A stretch of DNA of 64,000 bases from Fortiea contorta PCC 7126 (GCF_000332295.1 NZ_KB235930.1:4429895-4493894), one strand, 5' to 3'; positions 17,456 through 25,646 are shown, counted from the first letter of the stretch. The notes: generated by a model from the letters alone, not told the origin. Made by a program: numbers and translations.

Positions 17456-19072
17456 GTGGTTAACCCGGAAGTGCCATCTTTACGCAAAATAATTTCCAGC
17501 CGGATTATAGCTGTTACAGTATACAGTGACAAAGCCCTGGTGACAAGACGGGGCAGAATTTCCCTCACAGGAATGGAACGAGAATTAGTCATCGCCTCAT
17601 TACCAGTGACTCTAGAAACAGAGTCTGTCAGGGTGAGTGGTAGTGGTAGTGTGGGGGTGCGGTTGTTGGGAGTAAGCAGCGATCGCATTTATACCACCGA
17701 ACCAGTCGCCGAACGAGTCGCCCAGTTGACGCGACAAATTCAGCAGATAGAAGCAGAAAAACGCCACCTCCAAGCGCAAATAGACGCTCTAGCTTTACAG
17801 TCTAGTTTTATTGCTGGTTTAAAGGACAAAACTGAAGATCCTTTTGCTCAAAGTTTGGCGCGAAAAAATCTCAGCCTCAGTGAAACCTTGGATTTTCTCA
17901 ACTTTTTAGGTAGTCAGTATAGCGAATATGCGATCGCTGCAGGAGAATGCAAAAGCCAACAGCAAGAATTAGACAAGCAATTACAAGTCTTGATCGCTTC
18001 ATTGCAAAAAATCCAAACACCCCATCCCAAAGAAAGTTTAAGCTTGGTTGTGGCTACTGAGGTCGCCGGCGCTGGAGAATTAGAGTTAGATGTGTCCTAT
18101 GTGGTTCATCGCGCCAGTTGGACTCCACTTTATGACTTACGGTTTAGTAGTACTAACAATACTGTGCATCTTAGCTACTTGGCAGAAATTACCCAAACCA
18201 CAGGCGAAGATTGGCTAGGTGTAGCTCTGACTCTTTCTACAGCCAAACCGGGATTAGGTACACTCCCACCAAAACTGGAACCCTGGTATATAGGGACTCC
18301 ACGCTCAACAGTAGAATTTATGACACGCAAACGGTTCTCAGCTATTCCTACCATAGCACCGCAAGCTTCTCTGCCTAGTGAAGCTGATGATCAAGAACAA
18401 GATGAAGTTATCACCCTGTTGAGTGCGGATGTAGTTGCAGAAGTTGCCAAACAAGGAAGCGTAGTCACCTTTAAACTAAACAACGGTGGGAATATTCCCA
18501 GTGATGGCGCACCCCACAAAACGACAATTTTTGCAGATGATTATCCTAGTAGCTTTGATTATGTAGCAATCCCACGCTTGGTGAGCTTTGCTTATTTGCA
18601 AGCTAATGTCAAAAATAGCGCCAACGGAGCAACTCTGTTACCCGGTAAAGCAAATATTTTTCGTGATGATACTTTTGTAGGGACAACACAGTTAGAAAAT
18701 ATTGCACCAGGACAAGAATTTAAACTCAATTTGGGGATTGACGAAAGTTTAAAAATTGAGCGAGATTTAGTTGAACGTCAGGTAGATAAAAAGTTAATTA
18801 GCAACCAGCGACGCATTACTTATGGTTATCGGTTAATTATTACTAATTTGCTCAATCAAGAAACTCAATTGAAATTAACAGAACAATTACCAGTTAGCCG
18901 CAGCGAGCAAATAAAAGTGCGCCTCACTCGCAGCAATCCGCAAATTCAACTTGGTGAAATGGGAATTTTGGAATGGATGTTAATTCTTGCGGCGCAAGAG
19001 CAACGAGAGGTGTATTATCAATTTACCGTTGAACATCCACCAGAGTTAACAATTTTGGGGTTAGATATTTAG
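17456..19072 (+). CDS. MuiA-family protein (DUF4140/DUF4139), 538 aa
   Basis: A 538-residue protein with an N-terminal DUF4140-like beta domain (A-V-T-V-Y-S-D-K-A-L-V-T-R-R-G), a coiled coil at about residues 85-115 and 165-190, and a C-terminal DUF4139 beta-sandwich (L-D-V-S-Y-V-V-H-R-A-S-W-T-P-L-Y-D-L-R, then L-T-L-S-T-A-K-P). This is the layout of 'mucoidy inhibitor A' homologues, which are widespread but of unknown mechanism. No signal peptide is evident. The GTG at 17456 is the only suitable start; a GGGGAAAA stretch lies about ten bases upstream. Confidence 0.8.
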   Translation: MVNPEVPSLRKIISSRIIAVTVYSDKALVTRRGRISLTGMERELVIASLPVTLETESVRVSGSGSVGVRLLGVSSDRIYTTEPVAERVAQLTRQIQQIEAEKRHLQAQIDALALQSSFIAGLKDKTEDPFAQSLARKNLSLSETLDFLNFLGSQYSEYAIAAGECKSQQQELDKQLQVLIASLQKIQTPHPKESLSLVVATEVAGAGELELDVSYVVHRASWTPLYDLRFSSTNNTVHLSYLAEITQTTGEDWLGVALTLSTAKPGLGTLPPKLEPWYIGTPRSTVEFMTRKRFSAIPTIAPQASLPSEADDQEQDEVITLLSADVVAEVAKQGSVVTFKLNNGGNIPSDGAPHKTTIFADDYPSSFDYVAIPRLVSFAYLQANVKNSANGATLLPGKANIFRDDTFVGTTQLENIAPGQEFKLNLGIDESLKIERDLVERQVDKKLISNQRRITYGYRLIITNLLNQETQLKLTEQLPVSRSEQIKVRLTRSNPQIQLGEMGILEWMLILAAQEQREVYYQFTVEHPPELTILGLDI

Positions 19073-19171
19073 GATTGGGAATCAGGGAGCCACTTTCTGG
19101 CTTTGATTTCCAAAGCTGTAGGAAGTGGCGTCATACGGAACAGCGAACAAGCTGATATCTAACGAATAATG

Positions 19172-19957
19172 TTAAGCTTCTGGTTCAACTCCCAAAGCAC
19201 GTAACTGAGCCATTAAGCGGTCGGCCCGCTGGCGTTCCTGTTCCGCTCGTTGGCGTTCCTGTTCCGCTCGTTGGCGTTCCTGTTCAGCCCGTTGACTTTC
19301 TTGTTCCGCTCTTTCATGACCAGTCAGCAACAAATTACCTTGCAAATCCCACCAACGCAACCAGGGTAATTCCGCACCTTGATATTCTCCTTCCCAAATG
19401 CCTAATTCAGCTCCCAGAGATGGGATAGGATAATGTCCTAGTTCATTGGCTGTGAGCAATTGATACTGTCCACCGATTAATTCATATACCTCCACACTGG
19501 CTTTATTCACTTCATAAATGCCATAAAAAGCTGGATGAATTACCTGCTCATAAATCCAAAATTTGCCTTTCCAAGGAGTTTGATCTCGCTCCTCACTACC
19601 ATCACCAGAGACAAATTCTAAAGCAATCAATGGGGCGATAAATTCTCGCCACAGTACATAAGACCTGCGTATTTGTCCATCAAGCAAAGGCGGTACATTC
19701 CCCACATAAAACCAATCTGGTGCTACTGCACCTTTTTCTGGCGGGTCAGCCATCCGCCAATAAATCCCGCAATCTTGACCAATGCAATATTGGCCATCAA
19801 GATGACGTTTTTGCAATATTGGTTTAATCGAGTCGGTGATAAGAACGCTTTGGGGATGTTCTTGGAAATTTTTCACAAAGGTACCGTCAGACTCTGGTAG
19901 CTGCGTATGGTCAGGAAAAGGAGTTAGATCAGTATCGAGGTTGATTGCAGAGGTCAT
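19172..19957 (-). CDS. Uma2 family (DUF820) protein with expanded C-terminal heptads, copy A
   Basis: A 261-residue Uma2-type protein. The fold is the divergent group with D-C-G-I-Y-W-R-M, A-P-D-W-F-Y-V and A-L-E-F-V-S-G-D-G-S. The C-terminus is a charged coiled coil made of four A-E-Q-E-(R/S)-Q-R heptads encoded by 21-bp tandem repeats (about 19222-19305). A second gene at 21391-22113 is nearly identical but has one heptad, so this copy gained three units (63 bp), probably by replication slippage. Upstream flanks are also similar, pointing to duplication of a segment. The function is unknown. Confidence 0.85.
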   Translation of the reverse strand: MTSAINLDTDLTPFPDHTQLPESDGTFVKNFQEHPQSVLITDSIKPILQKRHLDGQYCIGQDCGIYWRMADPPEKGAVAPDWFYVGNVPPLLDGQIRRSYVLWREFIAPLIALEFVSGDGSEERDQTPWKGKFWIYEQVIHPAFYGIYEVNKASVEVYELIGGQYQLLTANELGHYPIPSLGAELGIWEGEYQGAELPWLRWWDLQGNLLLTGHERAEQESQRAEQERQRAEQERQRAEQERQRADRLMAQLRALGVEPEA

Positions 19958-20076
19958 AAGACTACCTTTGCACTGGGTAAGGGTTGTTTCTTAGTTTAGC
20001 AATTAAACAGGCTACTCAAAAATCTCCCGAATTGAAGTCGGGAGAGTATCAAAAAAAACCAAATTTATCGTTTTGA

Positions 20077-20439
20077 TCAAACAACAGCCTCTTGTTTAGG
20101 CTTTCGTACCGGACGCTTGCGATCGCTGCGACGAACGCCCCCAGCCATTTTATACTCATCGCTATTTTTGCCATATTTTGCCGCTACGCTGACTAACATG
20201 TGTTCTGTTAGTTCCATCAGCGACTTTTCAGCTAATTCTAAGGCTCCTTGAGTCATATCTACGGTGGAGAGGCTGGAGTTATAAGCTTCTAGCTTTTCTT
20301 GCGTTGTTTTGATGGCATCTGCAAAGGAATTAATCGTAACTCCATTACCTAAGTCTAGGGTAAGACTAATCGATTTCAAAGCTGCAATCCTACGCTGCGC
20401 TCTATCCAGTGCTTTAGACCCGCGTTTTGGACGTGACAT
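20077..20439 (-). CDS. Small basic conserved hypothetical protein, 120 aa
   Basis: The start chosen is the ATG at 20439, with AGGAAAG about seven bases upstream; a longer reading frame (to 20544) lacks such a site. The protein begins M-S-R-P-K-R-G-S-K-A-L-D-R-A-Q-R-R, has a central helical region with A-E-K-S-L-M-E-L-T-E-H-M, and ends in a Lys/Arg-rich tail (R-R-S-D-R-K-R-P-V-R-K-P-K). It resembles small cyanobacterial proteins of unknown function. The basic ends could contact nucleic acid, but that is a guess. Confidence 0.55.
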   Translation of the reverse strand: MSRPKRGSKALDRAQRRIAALKSISLTLDLGNGVTINSFADAIKTTQEKLEAYNSSLSTVDMTQGALELAEKSLMELTEHMLVSVAAKYGKNSDEYKMAGGVRRSDRKRPVRKPKQEAVV

Positions 20440-20609
20440 AAATAACTTTCCTGTTATTAGTGATGCACCAGGATAAAAAGTGATTCCTACCCTGATATTT
20501 ACAGCACTAGGATAGACAGAATCGGGGCTGTTTGACACCCGCATTATTCAGTATAGTTGGAATTATTTATTACTAAATCAAGAATTATTTTATGTAAATT
20601 CTTGGTGGT

Positions 20610-20790
20610 CGCCCGAAATCAAGAAACAACCGCCCGAAATCAAGAAACAACCGCCCGAAATCAAGAAACAACCGCCCGAAATCAAGAAACAACCGCCCGA
20701 AATCAAGAAACCATCGCCCAAAATCAAGAAACGACCGCCTAAAATCAAGAAACCATCGCCCGAATTCAAGAAACCATCGCCCGAATTCAA
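20610..20790. repeat. 21-bp minisatellite, about 8.6 copies
   Basis: The direct tandem unit CGCCCGAAATCAAGAAACAAC starts at 20610, 20631, 20652, 20673, 20694, 20715, 20736 and 20757, with a partial copy at 20778. The first four units are identical; later ones drift (ACCAT/ACGAC ends, AATT for AAAT). Because 21 is divisible by three, one plus frame reads R-N-Q-E-T-T-A repeated, but it ends at a stop after about six units and has no ribosome site. There are no spacers, so it is not CRISPR. Confidence 0.9.
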
Positions 20791-20845
20791 TATATAGCCG
20801 TGGTCAAATACTGTCCTTATAAAGGTGAGGGGTATGTGGTTCAAC

Positions 20846-20899
20846 TGCGCGGTAGTTTCGATTGCGCGGTAGTTTCAACTTCGCTCAACTACCGCAAAG
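20846..20899. repeat. GCGGTAGTTT dispersed repeat with inverted copy
   Basis: A 17-bp direct repeat (TGCGCGGTAGTTTC plus three bases, at 20846 and 20863) is followed by an inverted AACTACCGC at about 20887-20895, giving a hairpin around AACTTCGCTC. This motif looks like a common Nostoc intergenic repeat. Confidence 0.6.
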
Positions 20900-20948
20900 C
20901 CAAAACTAACCATAGTCAAATCTCTGTAAAAATATTTAGAAAAACCGC

Positions 20949-20977
20949 TTGACAAGTATAAAATTATACTATATCTT
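20949..20977 (+). promoter_or_regulatory. Candidate sigma-70 promoter
   Basis: TTGACA (20949-20954), a 17-base spacer and TATCTT (20972-20977) form a good consensus-like promoter reading toward the 92-aa gene at 21063. The transcript would start near 20984, just before the 13-bp inverted repeat. This is a motif match only. Confidence 0.5.
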
Positions 20978-20987
20978 ATAGATATAA

Positions 20988-21029
20988 GAAAGGCGATCGC
21001 CCTCCGGCCAGAGTCTGCGATCGCCTTTC
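20988..21029. repeat. HIP1-bearing perfect inverted repeat in a gene leader
   Basis: GAAAGGCGATCGC (20988-21000) and its exact inverse GCGATCGCCTTTC (21017-21029) frame a 16-base loop, giving a 13-bp stem. It sits 33 bases upstream of the 92-aa gene and directly after the candidate promoter, so it would form the 5' end of that transcript. It could also be a terminator for anything entering from upstream, though only a TTT follows. Confidence 0.75.
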
Positions 21030-21062
21030 ACTTAACCCCACTATCTGGAGTCAAACACTATC

Positions 21063-21341
21063 ATGGCACAACAAACAAAGTTCGCCCAATCACAACTAAC
21101 CCAGTTTTTACGCAGCCAAGGCGATAGCATCCCTCCGGCGAATCCATCTCCCGAAGACTCATCACCCAGAAGAGAACGGATTAAACATTTATTAATCGGT
21201 TCTCCCAAAGCAGTTACGCGCACCATTCACTTGTTGCAAGTTCTCGGCTATGCCAATGTTGGTGATTGGAGTCCACTGCTACCAACAGAGAATTCCAATG
21301 AAGTCATGAGTATTTTAAGCCGTCAGATATTGACGCCATAA
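21063..21341 (+). CDS. Small conserved hypothetical protein, 92 aa
   Basis: A 92-residue protein starting M-A-Q-Q-T-K-F-A-Q-S-Q-L-T-Q-F-L. The second half (K-A-V-T-R-T-I-H-L-L-Q-V-L-G-Y-A-N-V-G-D-W-S-P) resembles small cyanobacterial proteins often found near ORFs of unknown function. It has its own candidate promoter and a hairpin leader, which supports real expression. No enzyme or binding motif is visible. It lies between the two duplicated Uma2 genes. Confidence 0.6.
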   Translation: MAQQTKFAQSQLTQFLRSQGDSIPPANPSPEDSSPRRERIKHLLIGSPKAVTRTIHLLQVLGYANVGDWSPLLPTENSNEVMSILSRQILTP

Positions 21342-21390
21342 CAATACTGGGGTGTTCTTTGCACCCCGCCATCTCACCGAAACAGTAGAT

Positions 21391-22113
21391 TTAAGCTTGT
21401 GGTTCAATACCGAGCGATCGTAATTGAGCAGCAAGGCGATCAGCTCTTTGACGTTCTTGTTCAGCTCTTTCGTCGCCAGTTAACAACAAATTACCTTGCA
21501 AATCCCACCAGCGCAGCCAAGGTAATTCCATATTTTGGTATTGTCCTTGCCATATACCTAACTCAACGCCCAAAGGATGTATAGGATAACGTCCCCGTTC
21601 GTTTGCTGCTAATAACTGATATTGTCCACCAATTAATTCGTATACTTCTATACTGGCTTGTTCCACTTCATAAATACCGTAAAATGGAGTCCGAATCACC
21701 TGCTCATAAATCCAGAATTTGCCTTTCCAAGGAGTTTGATCTCGCTCTTCACTACCATTCCCTGAGACAAATTCTAAAGCAATCAATGGGGCGATAAATT
21801 CTCGCCATACTACATAAGACCTGCGTATTTGTCCATCAAGCAAGGGTGGGACATTTGCTACATAAAACCAATCTGGTGCTACTGCGCCTTTCTCTGGCGG
21901 GTCAGTCATCCGCCAGTAGATGCCACAATCTTGACCAATACAATATTGCCCATCAGGGTGAAGTTTTTGCAATATCGGTTTAATCGAGTCGGTGATGAGA
22001 ATGCTTTGGGGATGTTCCTGGAAATTTTTCACAAAGGTGCCATCTGATTCTGGTAGCTGCGTGTGGTCGGGGAACGGGGTGAGATCAGTATCTAGATTGA
22101 TTGCAGAGGTCAT
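21391..22113 (-). CDS. Uma2 family (DUF820) protein, copy B
   Basis: A 240-residue near-duplicate of the gene at 19172-19957; the first 120 residues differ at only a handful of positions. The nuclease-fold landmarks are the same (D-C-G-I-Y-W-R-M, A-P-D-W-F-Y-V, L-E-F-V-S-G-N-G-S). Only one A-E-Q-E-R-Q-R heptad precedes the R-A-D-R-L-A-A-Q-L-R tail. The ATG at 22113 and its upstream sequence are also shared with copy A. It is probably the less expanded form of the pair. Confidence 0.85.
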   Translation of the reverse strand: MTSAINLDTDLTPFPDHTQLPESDGTFVKNFQEHPQSILITDSIKPILQKLHPDGQYCIGQDCGIYWRMTDPPEKGAVAPDWFYVANVPPLLDGQIRRSYVVWREFIAPLIALEFVSGNGSEERDQTPWKGKFWIYEQVIRTPFYGIYEVEQASIEVYELIGGQYQLLAANERGRYPIHPLGVELGIWQGQYQNMELPWLRWWDLQGNLLLTGDERAEQERQRADRLAAQLRSLGIEPQA

Positions 22114-22259
22114 AAACTTACCTTTGCTTGAGGTGAGGTTTTTTTAGTTTAGCAATGTAAGGGGAGGAGGAGCGATCGCACTATTTCCACAAAGTTAAGC
22201 TCAATTTGTCAACTCTCTGTTGTGTGACAATCAATTTATGTATTTTGGGAGTTGCAAAG

Positions 22260-23060
22260 ATGGCTTGGGTAGCGGGTGATCAATTGCAAAGTGGCAAATA
22301 CACTGTGGAAAGGGAATTGGGAAGAGGACGGTTTGGTATTACTTATTTGGTAAAAAACAAGAATAGCGATCGCCTAGTTGTTAAAACCATAAATGATGCA
22401 CTGTTTCAATCTCTCAGTCAGCCTGAACGCGCACGATTAGGAACTATGTTTATGCAAGAGGGGATAAAACTTGCCAAGTGTAAACACAAGCATATTGTGC
22501 AGGTTGCAGAAGCTGTTCAGGAAGGAGATTATCCATGTGTAGTCATGGAGTACGTTGATGGAGTGAGTTTGGCTGACCTCAGTCCCCCAATACTTTCGGA
22601 ACCAGATGCACTACGTTACATTCAGCAAATTGGGGAAGCACTGATAGTTGTACATGAAAATGAACTGATTCATCGGGATGTGCATCCAGGAAATATCTTG
22701 TTACGAAACCGAGATGGGCGGTTAGAAGCAGTGTTAATTGATTTTGGTTTAGCTTTAGATTTTGACCATATGTTAACCACAAGGCGAGCAAAGGAAGTGT
22801 CTGATGGATTTACGCCTCCTGAACTCTACAATACACGCACTATAGCTCGTGCGTGTAGCGATATTTATTCACTAGCAGCTACACTCTATAAACTTTTAAC
22901 GGGGAAAACACCTGTCGATGCAGTCAAACGCAAAGTAAACGGTGAGCATTTAGTGTCTCCAAAAGAATGGAATCCTCAGATTAGCGATCGCACCAACCAC
23001 GCAATTTTAACAGGGATGAAGCTAGAGCGAAAGGAGCGTCCTCACTCTATTATGCGGTGA
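22260..23060 (+). pseudogene. Serine/threonine protein kinase, truncated after the catalytic core
   Basis: A Hanks-type kinase domain of 266 residues: glycine loop G21-R-G-R-F-G26, Lys42, catalytic loop H128-R-D-V-H-P-G-N, D141-F-G and a T-P-P-E-L activation-segment end. The catalytic-loop Lys of H-R-D-x-K is His here, which I recall from other cyanobacterial kinases. The ATG at 22260 is chosen over a start 18 codons upstream because GGGAG lies about eight bases before it. The frame ends at E-R-P-H-S-I-M-R, in the middle of the last helix, where related kinases read R-P-x-S-x-x-x-W-L. From that point the DNA matches an antitoxin gene in reverse. The C-terminal domain has therefore been lost; the core might still fold. 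Confidence 0.7.
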
Positions 23061-23186
23061 CAGGTCAATGCCCCGTTGCAGGATGTGTTTTAATTCGTCT
23101 TGCAAAGACCTTCTGTGTTGTTTGGCGAGAGTTTCTAATTTTTCTAGAATAATGAGGTCTAAATTTTCAATGAGGATTTGAGCCAT
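23022..23186 (-). pseudogene. Remnant of a ribbon-helix-helix antitoxin (FitA/VapB-like)
   Basis: An ATG at 23186-23184 opens a 54-codon frame reading M-A-Q-I-L-I-E-N-L-D, then K-L-E-T-L-A-K-Q-H-R-R-S-L-Q-D-E-L-K-H-I-L. This is the start of a FitA-like ribbon-helix-helix antitoxin, normally about 80 residues. After I-L-Q-R-G-I-D-L it enters sequence that is the antisense of the kinase end and stops. The toxin gene is missing. The 3' ends of the two broken genes overlap by 39 bases. Confidence 0.6.
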
Positions 23187-23246
23187 ATTTCAGGGTTGTT
23201 TATCAAGGTTTCTATTGAGATAGAGTACAACTCTATATCGATAGGT

Positions 23247-23488
23247 GTAAGGGCACGGCACTGCCCATTGGTGTCAACTTAACGTAAAACCTATAGCCCA
23301 CAAGGAACTGAAGTTCCTTGCTCATAGCGAAAGTCATCTAAAGATGACTGAATGTGCCAAAAATCTTTAGTCTACTTCAGTAGACTTGCGCTATTAGCCT
23401 GGGAATTCATTCCCAGGCGGGTAGGTAAGCCCTGCAATCAGGCATCTGTGGCTTAAGTTGACACGTATGGGCACTGCCGTGCCCCTAC
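23247..23488. mobile_element. MITE-like element with 37-bp terminal inverted repeats and internal hairpins
   Basis: The ends (23247-23283 and 23452-23488) are imperfect inverted repeats, about 32 of 37 bases matching, each containing GGGCACGGCA and GTGTCAACTTAA. Inside are four short perfect palindromes with two-base centres: CAAGGAACT-ga-AGTTCCTTG (23301-23320), AGTCATCT-aa-AGATGACT (23332-23349), AGTCTACT-tc-AGTAGACT (23369-23386) and CCTGGGAAT-tc-ATTCCCAGG (23398-23417). There is no coding frame. It looks like a non-autonomous element; target duplications are not obvious. Confidence 0.65.
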
Positions 23489-23521
23489 GGGTATAACTCA
23501 CGTATGCGATCGCCTAACGTT

Positions 23522-24451
23522 CTATTTCACTACCACCCCACTAACCAATTTCACCCCCGCTAAATCCAAAATTTGCGGAATCAAATCTTCACGCTTCACC
23601 GCCATCATATGCACACCTTGACACAATTGCCGCGCAATTTGCACTTGTTCCGCTGCAATTTTCACCCCTTCTTGTAGGGGGTCTTTGGCTTTTGCCAATC
23701 TATCAATAATGTCTTGGGGAATATTCACACCAGGAACAACTTTATTGATAAATTGAGCATTCTTTGCAGATTTCAACAGAAAAATTCCTGCCAAAATGGG
23801 TTTATCATGAACAGAAGCTATTTTGTCCATGAACTTTTCTAGCCGTTCAAAATCGGTAATTAATTGACTTTGAAAAAACTGCGCTCCGGCTTCAATTTTG
23901 CGTTCAAATCGACTTTGCAAACCCGACCAACTAGCACACTGCGGATCTACTGCTGCGCCAACAAATAAGTTAAGGGCGCCGTCAGTTAAAGGTTTGTCGT
24001 TGTAGTCAATTCCCAGATTCAGTTTTCTAATTAGCTGTAGCAATCGCACAGCTTCCAAGTCAAACACAGCTTTAGCTTCTGGATGATCGCCTGCTTTCAC
24101 TGGGTCGCCTGTCAACGCTAAGATGTTGTGAATACCCAAAGCATGAGCGCCCATCAAGTCTGCTTGTAAACTGATGCGGTTGCGATCGCGGCAAGCAATC
24201 TGACAAATCGGCTCGATGTCATTTTGTGATAAAATAACGGACGCCACCAACGAAGACATCCTTAACACAGCACGGCTACCATCGGTAATATTGACAGCAT
24301 GAACCCTCCCCTTAAGGGTCGCCGCCATTTGTATCATATGGGCTGGATCTCCCCCTTTCGAGGGTGCGACTTCGGCGGTAACTAAAAACTCCCCTGCTTG
24401 TACGGCTCTGGGAAAAGCATCTAAGACCGTCGTGCTTTTTATGTCAGGCAT
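23522..24451 (-). CDS. metF: Methylenetetrahydrofolate reductase-like protein (MetF)
   Basis: A 309-residue TIM-barrel enzyme of the MetF family, which reduces 5,10-methylene-THF to 5-methyl-THF for methionine synthesis. Visible family features are the early T-A-E-V-A-P-S-K-G (substrate Glu), N-I-T-D-G, the folate/FAD segment A-L-T-G-D-P and G-A-A-V-D-P. The length is normal. The upstream spacer to trpS (24452-24635) carries GAAGTATGAAG and CTTCATACTTCATCC repeats. A related monofunctional reductase cannot be ruled out. Confidence 0.85.
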   Translation of the reverse strand: MPDIKSTTVLDAFPRAVQAGEFLVTAEVAPSKGGDPAHMIQMAATLKGRVHAVNITDGSRAVLRMSSLVASVILSQNDIEPICQIACRDRNRISLQADLMGAHALGIHNILALTGDPVKAGDHPEAKAVFDLEAVRLLQLIRKLNLGIDYNDKPLTDGALNLFVGAAVDPQCASWSGLQSRFERKIEAGAQFFQSQLITDFERLEKFMDKIASVHDKPILAGIFLLKSAKNAQFINKVVPGVNIPQDIIDRLAKAKDPLQEGVKIAAEQVQIARQLCQGVHMMAVKREDLIPQILDLAGVKLVSGVVVK

Positions 24452-24489
24452 AATTTCACTGTTTACGGGTTTATTACAGGGTATAACAA

Positions 24490-24634
24490 GTGAAGTATGA
24501 AGTGTAAAGGATGAAGTCTGAAAAAATTGCTACGCACCACGCCGCTAGTAGACGAAAAAAATTAAATTATTGATGTTAGGTAATTTCATCCTTCATACTT
24601 CATACTTCATCCTTCATACTTCATCCTTCATCCT
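24490..24634. repeat. Heptameric STRRs (TTCATAC/TTCATCC) in opposite polarity
   Basis: GAAGTATGAAGTGTAAAGGATGAAG (two to three units) near 24490 is matched by about seven TTCATCC/TTCATAC units at 24587-24634. The two sets can pair into a stem spanning the metF-trpS spacer. The same heptamers recur near 42490, 45385, 46295 and 51330. Confidence 0.8.
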
Positions 24635-24635
24635 T

Positions 24636-25646
24636 TTAAACGGGTACAGAGAAACCTAAAGCCGCTTTCACTTGCGAAAGAGTTTGGTTAGCTATAGCTT
24701 CTGCTTTTTCCCTTCCATCCCGTAATACAGATTCTAGATAACCTTTGTCATCCATCACTGCCTGATATTTCTCTTGCATTGGTTTCAACGCATTAATCGT
24801 TGTTTCTGTCAATAACGGTTTGAATTGCCCCCAGCCCATATCTTGACATTCGGCTGCTACTTCTGCTTTTGTTTTACCAGAAAGCAGTAAATACAAAGTC
24901 AACAAGTTGTTGCACTCTGGGCGCTCTGGGTCGTCGAAAGTTAAACCCCGGACTGGATCTGTTTTACAGCGCTTAATCTTATTGGTAATCTGCTCTGGTG
25001 TATCCAGCAAATTGATTCGGCTCAATTCCGACGGATCAGACTTGGACATTTTGCGAGTCCCATCAGTCAGACTCATTACCCTCGCCCCTTCCTTACGGAT
25101 TAAAGGCGCTGGTAACTTCAGCACTGGCTGGTCTGGTTGAGCAAATTGATGATTAAACCTGTTAACAATATCTCGTGTGAGTTCCAAATGTTGCTTTTGG
25201 TCTTCACCCACAGGCACTTGATCTGCTTGATAAAGTAGTATATCAGCCGCCATCAGCACCGGATAATCCAACAAGCCCACACCAACATTTTCACCTTGCT
25301 TGACAGCTTTTTCTTTAAACTGAATCATATCTTGCAGCCAGTTTAAAGGTGTTATGCAATTGAGCAACCAAGTTAGTTCACTGTGTGCCGAAATATGAGA
25401 TTGCACAAAAATGTTCGAGTGGTTTAAATCAATCCCACAAGCTAAATATAGCGCTGCGATATTATACGTATCTGCTGCTAGAGTTGCTGGATTATGCGGT
25501 ACGGTGATTGCGTGTAAATCCACCACACAAAAGTAATTATCGTACTGGTCTTGAATTTCTACCCAGTTGCGAATCGCCCCTAAATAATTGCCTAAATGCA
25601 GATTACCAGTTGGTTGAACTCCCGAAAGAACACGCTGTTTACCCAT
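24636..25646 (-). CDS. trpS: Tryptophanyl-tRNA synthetase
   Basis: A 336-residue class I synthetase that charges tRNA(Trp). The HIGH-type motif is H17-L-G-N, with the preceding S-G-V-Q-P-T-G-N, and K199-M-S-K-S is the second signature. G-E-D-Q-K-Q-H-L-E and L-M-A-A-D-I-L-L-Y are also typical. The length is normal for bacterial TrpRS. It starts at the ATG at 25646; no T-box or other leader was recognised. Confidence 0.95.
   Translation of the reverse strand: MGKQRVLSGVQPTGNLHLGNYLGAIRNWVEIQDQYDNYFCVVDLHAITVPHNPATLAADTYNIAALYLACGIDLNHSNIFVQSHISAHSELTWLLNCITPLNWLQDMIQFKEKAVKQGENVGVGLLDYPVLMAADILLYQADQVPVGEDQKQHLELTRDIVNRFNHQFAQPDQPVLKLPAPLIRKEGARVMSLTDGTRKMSKSDPSELSRINLLDTPEQITNKIKRCKTDPVRGLTFDDPERPECNNLLTLYLLLSGKTKAEVAAECQDMGWGQFKPLLTETTINALKPMQEKYQAVMDDKGYLESVLRDGREKAEAIANQTLSQVKAALGFSVPV

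Noticed and set aside
20557-20742. 61-codon R-N-Q-E-T-T-A repeat protein
   Set aside because: No ribosome site, and the frame ends at a drifted repeat unit; more easily explained as a DNA satellite.
20610-20790. Regular repeats that could suggest a CRISPR array
   Set aside because: The 21-bp units are directly adjacent with no unique spacers, and no cas gene is present.
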